Shown one piece after another: positions 6,765-12,503 of a stretch of 12,503 bases of DNA. The first letter of the stretch is position 1. Each line of letters begins with the position of its first letter. The stretch comes from CAZTKP01 sp964614215 (GTDB lineage: Bacteria; UBP6; UBA1177): contig CAZTKP010000073.1 of the NCBI GenBank assembly GCA_964614215.1, positions 1-12,503 of the forward strand. Reading direction: 5' to 3'. A program made the translations under genes and the position numbers. The notes under the pieces were generated by a model. The model was given only the letters and a program-made list of their open reading frames with translations, was not told the DNA's origin and made no database searches.

Positions 6765-8145
6765 CCGTGATATTATCCTCGAAGAGATCATAAACACTCC
6801 CCTTTCAGCTTTTAAAGTCTTTCTCATGAAGGATGGGCACATTGTCAGCAGGAAAATTCTTCATTCACAGTGGAAATTCTACTCATTTCTTGAAGAACTG
6901 ACCCCGTCAAATACTTACGATACACTTATGATAGCGGGAACCGAGAACCCTAAGATCAGTGATGTTAAGCTTTTTATGGATGGAAGACTGCTTAAATATC
7001 TAGGGCTTATCCGTCAGAACATTGAAAAGATCCCCGAAGAGATCACCCTGCATTTTAAAAATAAAAATAAGGTCGTTTCATCTACGGCTCCTTTCTTTCT
7101 CTTTTCGCAACCCGTGATAGATATACAGGACAACACTGCTGTTCTGTTCTCTTCATCTTCAGACAGCATCTTTGTGGCTGAATGTGTAAAACTTCTCGAA
7201 GATGCAGGTTATTCCTACAGTGACTCCAGAATAATTTCTCAACCTGAAAAAAGAAATGTCATCGCTACTGTTGCCGACTGGCTTAAAGAGAAAGAACATA
7301 TCACGAACTGTGTGCTGTTCTTTGATATGCCTCCGTCAAATATCGTGAAACTTCAGGAACTTACCGGCATCGGGATAATGACAAGAAACGACCTGATAAT
7401 TTCCATTTTTGATCAGAGGGCTGATGGTTCAAGCGGTAAACTCAAATATGCAAATGCTCTCATACAGAAAGAGAAATCGCTCAAACGTAAAAGAGCTGCA
7501 GGACTCAGCAGACTCACAGGAGGAATAGGACTGAAAGGCCCGGGTGAGACAAAGGGAGAGGAAAGAAAGAGAATCTTAAAGAACAAAGAGAAGGATGTGA
7601 GAAGATCTCTGAAAAAAGAATCTCAGAGACTTGCCGGACAGAAAAAGTTCAGAGAAAAGAACGATCTGAGATCTGTCGCGATCGTAGGATACACAAATGC
7701 GGGAAAATCCACCCTTTTCAATGCACTTCTCGGTGAAAAAGCCGTTGAGGAAAGTGACAGAAGCTTCAGTTCGATCGATCCCAAGGTCAGAAAAACGGAA
7801 ATAAACGGTCACAAGGTCCTTCTTATCGACACCGTCGGATTTGTTACAGATATGTCAAAGGATATAACGGATGCTTTCAATTCGACCTTCTCTCTCATTT
7901 CCAGTTCACTGATACTGCATATTGTTGACTCCGTATCAAAAGGATGGATCCGTAAAAAGGAATATATCGAAAAACTGCTTACTGAAAACAACTGTGATCC
8001 CCGAAACGTTATGACCCTATATTCCAAAAGCGATCTTATGAAGATCAGACATCCTGTGAAGAATGGCCTCTACTACAGTGCAGGGAACAGTTCCGACATA
8101 AAGAACATCAGGCATTTAATTGCCTCAAAGCTATTTGAAGACTAG
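6754..8145 (+). CDS. hflX: HflX family ribosome-associated GTPase, divergent
   Basis: 463 residues. The N-terminal HflX domain (about 1-210) is recognisable only by pattern. Then come ISIFDQRADGSSGKL, a basic helical hairpin, the family signature GGIGLKGPGE (256-265), and a TRAFAC GTPase domain: Walker A GYTNAGKST (312-320) and DTVGF (359-363). The G4 motif is SKSD (424-427) rather than NKxD. The region equivalent to 'lDRt.LILdIFa.RA' reads MTRNDLIISIFDQRA (from 209), and the usual QVELAQLxYxLPRL helix is replaced by KLKYANALIQKEKSLKRKRAA. HflX splits or rescues stalled 70S ribosomes under stress. ATG 6754 (SD AGAGGA at 6745-6750) is preferred to TTG 6700; it overlaps dciA by 11 bases. Neighbouring hpf also acts on ribosomes, though it has its own promoter. 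The family call is firm; whether this is the standard HflX or a lineage-specific paralogue is open. Confidence 0.87.
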   Translation: MIFDRDIILEEIINTPLSAFKVFLMKDGHIVSRKILHSQWKFYSFLEELTPSNTYDTLMIAGTENPKISDVKLFMDGRLLKYLGLIRQNIEKIPEEITLHFKNKNKVVSSTAPFFLFSQPVIDIQDNTAVLFSSSSDSIFVAECVKLLEDAGYSYSDSRIISQPEKRNVIATVADWLKEKEHITNCVLFFDMPPSNIVKLQELTGIGIMTRNDLIISIFDQRADGSSGKLKYANALIQKEKSLKRKRAAGLSRLTGGIGLKGPGETKGEERKRILKNKEKDVRRSLKKESQRLAGQKKFREKNDLRSVAIVGYTNAGKSTLFNALLGEKAVEESDRSFSSIDPKVRKTEINGHKVLLIDTVGFVTDMSKDITDAFNSTFSLISSSLILHIVDSVSKGWIRKKEYIEKLLTENNCDPRNVMTLYSKSDLMKIRHPVKNGLYYSAGNSSDIKNIRHLIASKLFED

Positions 8146-8164
8146 GTCTGAGAGGTTTCAAAAA

Positions 8165-8193
8165 TTGACAGTTTACGGGAACTGTGCTAGAAT
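8165..8193 (+). promoter_or_regulatory. Sigma-70 promoter of hpf with extended -10
   Basis: TTGACA (8165-8170), a 17-base spacer, and TAGAAT (8188-8193) preceded by TGC (8185-8187), i.e. an extended -10 TGnTAGAAT. The start site would be near 8200, about 23 bases upstream of the hpf ATG. No terminator was seen between the hflX stop (8145) and this promoter, so hpf may also be reached by read-through. Confidence 0.82.
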
Positions 8194-8222
8194 TTCATGT
8201 TCTTTTAACAATGGAGGTTTTC

Positions 8223-8525
8223 ATGAACATCAACTTTGCTTTCAGAGGATTTGAGGAAAACAGCGACAGTCTTAAGGATTATGCATCAAAACGGTTGAAC
8301 AAAGTTGCAAAACTTGTTTCTGCCAACACATACATTGAAGTTGTCTTTCAAAAGGATAAAAACAACAAGTTTACAGAGATAAAATTAAACCATGACGGTG
8401 ATGACTATATTGCATCAGACACTGATGATAATGAGTTCAGCACATCGATAGATCTCTGTGTTGACAAAATAGCTAAACAGATCATTAAAGCTAAAGACAG
8501 AAAAGTTCATTCCAGAAGAGCATAA
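8223..8525 (+). CDS. hpf: Ribosome hibernation promoting factor (HPF/RaiA family, short form)
   Basis: 100 residues, the length of short-form HPF/YfiA. The beta-alpha-beta-beta-beta-alpha pattern is visible: MNINFAFRGFEENSDSL, a first helix LKDYASKRLNKVAKL, strands TYIEVVFQKD and FTEIKLNHDG, then DLCVDKIAKQIIKAKDRK, the family's typical last helix, and a basic end HSRRA. It binds the 30S decoding channel and blocks translation in stationary phase. ATG 8223 has a strong SD GGAGG (8213-8217); an in-frame GTG/TTG-type extension to 8184 would start inside the promoter and is rejected. The long-form C-terminal dimerisation domain is absent. It sits just downstream of hflX and just upstream of a tRNA gene. 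Confidence 0.9.
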   Translation: MNINFAFRGFEENSDSLKDYASKRLNKVAKLVSANTYIEVVFQKDKNNKFTEIKLNHDGDDYIASDTDDNEFSTSIDLCVDKIAKQIIKAKDRKVHSRRA

Positions 8526-8548
8526 CCGCGTTAATAATGCGTGCAAGC

Positions 8549-8625
<77 letters not shown>

Positions 8626-8634
8626 TTTTTTGCC

Positions 8635-9507
8635 ATGAAAAAAGTATTTTTTTTGACAATTCTTATTGTTCTCCCCTACTTCCTGTCAGCAGACATATAT
8701 CCGAAAAACTACGAGCAGCAGCAGAACATCTTTAAAATGGTCGATTATCATTATAGATCTGCAGATGTTCCAAGGGTGTTCATGACGACTATGCCCCCTC
8801 AGATAAAAGAGTTCAAGGGAAGGAAAAGAGTGGCGCTTTTTATTCAGACAGTTCTTCCTCTGATCCTGCTTGAAAATGAAAAGATCATCAAAGAAAGAGA
8901 AGAGATCCTGGAAGTTGCCAACAAAGAGACCTGGACAGAAGAAGAGATTGAATTTATTAGAAAAAAAGCCAGAAAATACCGGATGATAAAAAAGGATGAG
9001 GACCTGACAGAAGCTGATGAGAATAAAAAAGATAAACTCAGATTTCTGTTCGACCATAAGGTTCGTCCGATTCCTCCTCCAATAGCTCTCGGTCAGGCGG
9101 CTCTTGAATCAGGTTGGGGAACAAGTAGATTTGTCAGATTAGGCAGTAATATTTTCGGACATGTTAGCTACGATACATCAAAAGGAATAAAACCTTTGCG
9201 CTGGAGCGGCAAGAAAAGGCATATAAAGAAGTTCAGCTCGCTTGCCGAGTCAATAGCAGTCTACATGCTCAACCTCAATAGGAACAAGGCATACTACTCA
9301 TTCAGGCAGTTCAGAAGATACTATCCTGAAAATTATCTTAAAATGGCTGAAGGATTTGTAAAATATTCAAGAATAAAAGAAGAATATACAGAAAGACTTC
9401 AGCTTATAATTAAGAAATTCCGGTTCTACCGTTACGGAAAAGCCAAGCTTGATAATAAGAATCGGACCAGATCACTGGAAAAACTCTACCAGGTCAATAT
9501 ATACTAG
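8635..9507 (+). CDS. Bax-type glucosaminidase (peptidoglycan N-acetylglucosaminidase, GH73-like)
   Basis: A 290-residue exported protein. Signal peptide 1-19 (MKKVFFLTILIVLPYFLSA, cleavage before DIYP). The mature part follows the Bax layout: VFMTTMPPQIKEF (48-60), a 'KR.LFI.tvLPLIL.EN' helix (63-82), a charged helical insert (82-140), then the catalytic core PPPIALGQAALESGWGTSRF (147-166) with Glu158 as the likely general acid and SNIFGHVSY (171-179), and a C-terminal helical part with AESIAVYMLNLNRNKAYYSF. It would cut peptidoglycan glycan strands in the periplasm. ATG 8635 is 9 bases after the CCA of tRNA-Arg and has no SD; the signal peptide begins exactly there, so the start is sound. 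It converges with the surface-protein gene, and the two stop codons overlap in CTAG (9504-9507). Confidence 0.85.
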   Translation: MKKVFFLTILIVLPYFLSADIYPKNYEQQQNIFKMVDYHYRSADVPRVFMTTMPPQIKEFKGRKRVALFIQTVLPLILLENEKIIKEREEILEVANKETWTEEEIEFIRKKARKYRMIKKDEDLTEADENKKDKLRFLFDHKVRPIPPPIALGQAALESGWGTSRFVRLGSNIFGHVSYDTSKGIKPLRWSGKKRHIKKFSSLAESIAVYMLNLNRNKAYYSFRQFRRYYPENYLKMAEGFVKYSRIKEEYTERLQLIIKKFRFYRYGKAKLDNKNRTRSLEKLYQVNIY

Positions 9508-12503
9508 ATCATAAAAGAACAACCTGTCCCTGAACCCTGAAGACCAACTGAAGGATCATCGACATCTGTATCCTGAAGCTCATTGTCCACTATGTCCTCA
9601 TCGTCCATGCTGTCCATATCTGTACCAGTGTCCCCAGTATTTCCTGTGTCACCAGTATCGCCCGTGTTGCCGGTATCTCCTGTGTTGCCGGTATTTCCTG
9701 TATTGCCAGTATCTCCGGTATCACCACTATCTCCAGCATCAGCGTCCTCATCGTCCACTTCGTCCACATCGTCCATGTTATCCGTGTCCTCATCAGTCAT
9801 CTCATCATCAGCTTCTTCAACCCATTCTGAAACATCAAGACTATAATCACCAGTAGCTCCATCAAATCCTTCAATAACGATGAAAAGAGTTTCTGCATCT
9901 GTGGCTTCATAGTTGATAAACTCCGGTTCACCTGCTCCGCTATCATTTGCAGCTGCTACACAGTCCTCTCCTTCCCCACAAGCACCAATAACAAGAAGTA
10001 CTCCATCAAATCCTTCTGCAGGATTAAGTGTGATCTCAACTCTGTCCCCTGCTTCAAGATCGAGTGAGTAGATATAATCTCCTGATGGGTATTCGTCTTC
10101 AAGACAGTCACTTCCGTAATTTGTAAGAGTCGAAACTCTGTCTGTCGTGCTTGATGAGTGTGTGAACGGGAGTGAATCTACCATTTCAGGTTCAGCGCAG
10201 ATTCCAACTTCATCAGTTATATTTACTGTGACCGTCGCTTCATCTGTATTTGTTCCGTCACTTACCTCTACTGTGAGCACATACTGCGGGGTCGTTTCAT
10301 GGTCTAAGGAACTGTTGTCCGCAACTGTAAGAATTCCTGTATCTTCTCCAAGAGCAAAAATCCCGTCATCATTCCCTGATTTAATGCTGTAGGTTATCGG
10401 ATCAAGATCTCCGTCAGCATCTGTTGCGGCAAGTGTTCCGACAACTGCGGCGATCTCAGCAAATTCACCAATATCAAAGGCAATGTCAGACAGTTCAGGA
10501 GAATTATCGTTAAGGTTGTTGAGATCAACTGTTACTGTCTGAGTATCACTGTTTTCATCATCCTCGTATTTAACTCCCAGATCAAAGCTCGGAGTCGTTT
10601 CATAATCCATAACAGCTTTATCAACAACATAGAGAATTCCAGACCCTGGATCAATCGTAAATCCGTTTGACTCGTTTCCTGAAACTATTGAGAATGCTGC
10701 CGTTCCCTGAACATCACCTGTAACAACAACTGTTCCTATAGGTGTAGCTGCATCTGCATTCTCATCTATAGTGAAAGTCTGCCCTGTCGTCACAGCAATA
10801 TTCTTAAAAGTTGTGAACGTTTTATCCTCTCCGTAAGCTACGCCCTTACTATTTGTTGCATATGCTCTGTAGTGATAAGTCGTTTCCGGTGTAAGACCTG
10901 TAAGAACAACTTCAAAGTTCATTAATCCGCCGGGGTTGTTGAAACATGTATCAGCTGTAGTCGGATCTGCAGTTTCACTGTAGCAGACACCTTTGGAGAA
11001 TATTGTCAGACCGCCGGTATTTGTAATGTTGCCACCGCTTTTTGCCTGCCTTGTCATGACTTCGGTTGCAGTAACCGTCGTTATTTCAGGTTCTGCGGAA
11101 TTAACTGTCAGAGTTCCTTCAACATATTTAAATGTGTAGTTGTTATCTACTCCTCCACTTACCGTAATAACGTAGTCTCCAATTACAGACGCAGTATCGG
11201 CCGTTGTTGAAGCCGTGGGTGCCGTATCAAGATCAGACACGGAATCACTGTTGACAAAACCTGTGTAACTGATCGTAAGTTCCGGATTCTCCTTGCCGTA
11301 GTCTCTTTCCTTGTCATCTGCCGTAGCTGTAAGTTCGATCGTGTTTACGTTGATGGCAACCTCTTTGGAAGCTGTTTCATAATTCGCGGCGTCAGTCGGT
11401 GTAAAATCAACTTTAAGAACCTGAGCAAAACCTGCATTGAGATATGTTTCCTCTACAGGTGTGTAGACAAATTCACCGGCAACATCGGCTGTTGCATTGA
11501 GCTGAGTTGTGCTAAGCGGTGTTCCGTAATCAATATCTGAAGGATTTTCCCAAGTAATTGAAGGAGTTGCCTTATGTATCACGAAGTCGCCGGCACTGAG
11601 ATTTGTAAGTGTTTTATAGTTAACTGTGTCGGTCGGTACAAAATCTGCTGTCACCGCATAAGTGTCAGCATTTGTCTGTGTTCCGTTCACTATGTTTTCA
11701 ACTGATCCTGGAACTGAACTGGATTCTATTTCAACTACAGCTGTCTGTGGTGAACCGTTGTATGTCACAGGTGTGTTGGTGATTTTCAGAGTAGCTGTCG
11801 GGGTTGCCTTACTTATCTGAAGTGTACCTGATGCTGTTCCTTCATAGTTTGTATCGTTGATAGTAGCTGTAACTGTATAATCTCCTGCATTTGTTGGTGC
11901 TGCAGGATCATAAGTGAAGTCAACTGTCAAACCTTCCGGATTCGTTGTCGCTGTCGCTGATTTCTGTGTTCCGTCATAGGTATGAGCAAGCGATCCAAGT
12001 GTAACTGTGGCAGTAGCCTTGCTGACATTTATTGTGGCTGTTGCCGTATTGGTGTTGTAATTAGCTTCATCTGTCGGTGTGAACTCAACAGATAAGGTTT
12101 GTCCTGTACCTGCATCCAATACAGTGGTCAAAGGAGGTGTGTAGACAAAAGTACCTGCGACAGGGCTTGTCGCATTTAACTGTGCTGCACTTAAAGCTGT
12201 GCCGTAAACAATATCAGATGGATCTGCCCATGTAATCGTAGGTGTAGCCTTATTAACAGTCAATGACTGAGATTCCTGGCTAGCTGCATAATAAGTTGTA
12301 TCTCCAGCCTGATCTGCATAGATAGTACAACTTCCTGCTCCGACTATATGAATTTGTCCACCAACAATAGTTGCAACATCTGTATTTGAACTGCTGTATG
12401 TAACTGTTAAACTGCTGCTTGCTGTAGCTCCCGGATCAAAATCAGCATCTCCATATGTTTTGGTTGGGAGTGCACCAAATGTAATAGTTTGTGAGAGTTT
12501 TAA
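9504..12503 (-). CDS. Very large modular surface protein (MBG/Ig-like, FN3, cadherin, PPC-like, acidic Gly-Asp-Thr tail), N-terminus outside window
   Basis: The frame is open from the window edge (12503) to a TAG at 9506-9504: 999 residues visible, with no start in the window. Modules in order, in visible-residue numbers: Ig-like (1-85, with QTITFGALPTKTYGD), MBG/Ig-like (86-162), MBG (163-232, YDGTQKSATATTNPEG), a fourth (233-311), MBG/Ig-like (312-388), and MBG_2 (389-470, KERDYGKENPELTISYTGF). An FN3-like unit follows (471-566, SKGVCYSE...TTYHYRAYATNSKG). Two cadherin units lie at 567-665 and 666-764 (DADGDLDPITYSI, LDHETTPQYVLTVEVSDG). A PPC-like beta-sandwich with Cys pairs lies at 765-894. 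The acidic tail is at 895-990 with a G-[DN]-[ST] tract, and the C-terminus is GSGTGCSFMI. All are extracellular repeat modules, so an adhesin or surface-stalk role is likely; no enzymatic domain is visible. The cadherin units carry acidic Ca2+-site-like motifs. Confidence 0.9.
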   Translation of the reverse strand, partial: LKLSQTITFGALPTKTYGDADFDPGATASSSLTVTYSSSNTDVATIVGGQIHIVGAGSCTIYADQAGDTTYYAASQESQSLTVNKATPTITWADPSDIVYGTALSAAQLNATSPVAGTFVYTPPLTTVLDAGTGQTLSVEFTPTDEANYNTNTATATINVSKATATVTLGSLAHTYDGTQKSATATTNPEGLTVDFTYDPAAPTNAGDYTVTATINDTNYEGTASGTLQISKATPTATLKITNTPVTYNGSPQTAVVEIESSSVPGSVENIVNGTQTNADTYAVTADFVPTDTVNYKTLTNLSAGDFVIHKATPSITWENPSDIDYGTPLSTTQLNATADVAGEFVYTPVEETYLNAGFAQVLKVDFTPTDAANYETASKEVAINVNTIELTATADDKERDYGKENPELTISYTGFVNSDSVSDLDTAPTASTTADTASVIGDYVITVSGGVDNNYTFKYVEGTLTVNSAEPEITTVTATEVMTRQAKSGGNITNTGGLTIFSKGVCYSETADPTTADTCFNNPGGLMNFEVVLTGLTPETTYHYRAYATNSKGVAYGEDKTFTTFKNIAVTTGQTFTIDENADAATPIGTVVVTGDVQGTAAFSIVSGNESNGFTIDPGSGILYVVDKAVMDYETTPSFDLGVKYEDDENSDTQTVTVDLNNLNDNSPELSDIAFDIGEFAEIAAVVGTLAATDADGDLDPITYSIKSGNDDGIFALGEDTGILTVADNSSLDHETTPQYVLTVEVSDGTNTDEATVTVNITDEVGICAEPEMVDSLPFTHSSSTTDRVSTLTNYGSDCLEDEYPSGDYIYSLDLEAGDRVEITLNPAEGFDGVLLVIGACGEGEDCVAAANDSGAGEPEFINYEATDAETLFIVIEGFDGATGDYSLDVSEWVEEADDEMTDEDTDNMDDVDEVDDEDADAGDSGDTGDTGNTGNTGNTGDTGNTGDTGDTGNTGDTGTDMDSMDDEDIVDNELQDTDVDDPSVGLQGSGTGCSFMI
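9624..9734 (-). repeat. G-[DN]-[ST] tripeptide tract (12 units)
   Basis: 37 residues made of twelve Gly-(Asp/Asn)-(Ser/Thr) triplets and a final Gly, encoded by 9-base units. Synonymous codons vary freely between units (all four Gly codons, both Asp and both Asn codons, several Thr codons), so the tract is maintained at protein level. It sits in an acidic tail (Asp/Glu/Met-rich on both sides) between the folded domains and the C-terminus, as an extended spacer. Confidence 0.9.
10212..10805 (-). other. Two tandem cadherin-like domains
   Basis: Each unit is about 99 residues. The second has the fuller Ca2+-site-like motif (DADGDLDPI) and both have the LDxExxPxYxLxVxxxD pattern (MDYETTPSFDLGVKYED; LDHETTPQYVLTVEVSD). 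They are joined by a linker rich in Asn, NNLNDNSPE, which matches the usual inter-cadherin Ca2+-binding DxNDNxP. Confidence 0.85.
11340..11570 (-). repeat. MBG/Ig-like module, copy B
   Basis: 77 residues beginning TPSITWENPSDIDYGTPL, the partner of 12018-12248. Divergence of about 40 percent at protein level means the duplication is old or the copies were shuffled from different genes. Confidence 0.85.
12018..12248 (-). repeat. MBG/Ig-like module, copy A
   Basis: 77 residues beginning TPTITWADPSDIVYGTAL. Some 45 of 77 positions are the same as in the module at 11340-11570. Shared stretches include PSDI-YGT, QLNAT, VAG-FVYTP and FTPTD-ANY. The copies are not adjacent: two other modules lie between them. 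Confidence 0.85.

Noticed and set aside
8461..8490. Promoter for tRNA-Arg inside hpf (TTGACA with TTAAAG after 18 bases)
   Set aside because: The -35 is perfect but the -10 matches only three of six bases, and the sequence is coding for hpf; not strong enough to list.
8526..8548. Possible terminator hairpin after hpf (CGC...GCG)
   Set aside because: Only three pairs with an eight-base loop and no T run; too weak to be a terminator.
9583..9846. Plus-strand frame rich in Pro-Val-Ser opposite the acidic tail
   Set aside because: It is the reverse-strand shadow of the G-[DN]-[ST] tract; no SD, no independent support.
12261..12263. TTG as the start of the surface protein
   Set aside because: The frame stays open to the window edge and the upstream residues (QTITFGALPTKTYGD) form another Ig-like module; the true start is outside the window.

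Overview
The window is a draft-assembly stretch of a bacterial chromosome with two 100-N scaffold gaps (3936-4035 and 5147-5246) of unknown true length. The organism looks like a diderm: there is a TolC-like outer-membrane protein, three lipoproteins with clear lipoboxes, a periplasmic Bax-type glucosaminidase, and a very large secreted modular protein. GC content is moderate to low by eye. Good Shine-Dalgarno sites and near-consensus sigma-70 promoters are present. Lamin-tail domains, a CGNG..E.GE.CDG cysteine module, a Kazal domain and G-D-T/G-N-T acidic tracts are a style I associate with uncultured deltaproteobacteria/Myxococcota-like lineages and some candidate phyla. I do not assign a taxon from this alone.

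Left block (1-3935, + strand): an apparent operon of overlapping or nearly touching genes. It runs: C-terminal end of an unidentified protein, TolC-like outer-membrane protein, VTC-type polyphosphate polymerase domain protein, DUF4956 membrane protein, and a lipoprotein with two lamin-tail domains cut by the first gap. VTC-domain and DUF4956 genes are recurrent partners, often together with CotH kinases. A TolC-like gene in the same run suggests, as inference, a system that makes a phosphate polymer and moves it through or modifies the envelope. This is the most interesting part of the window.

Convergent to it (4036-5329, - strand) is a lipoprotein pair: a Cys-rich/Kazal-domain lipoprotein (interrupted by the second gap) followed 2 bases later by a phytase/esterase-like beta-propeller lipoprotein (C-terminus lost in the first gap).

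Middle block (5416-8145, + strand): a perfect TTGACA-N17-TATAAT promoter leads into folD, dciA (DUF721) and hflX, which overlap head to tail. This is housekeeping (C1-folate, DnaB helicase loading, ribosome-associated GTPase), but FolD carries a Gln-to-Glu change at a catalytic position and HflX is divergent.

Then come hpf (ribosome hibernation factor) with its own extended -10 promoter, tRNA-Arg(CCG), and a Bax-type glucosaminidase gene starting 9 bases after the tRNA CCA. That gene converges on a huge modular surface protein on the - strand; the two share a CTAG whose two strands give both stop codons. The surface protein (999 residues visible, N-terminus outside the window) has six MBG/Ig-like modules, a fibronectin-III-like module, two cadherin modules, a PPC-like domain, a 12-unit G-[DN]-[ST] linker in an acidic tail, and a short Gly/Cys C-terminus.

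No mobile element, CRISPR array, rRNA or integrase was seen.
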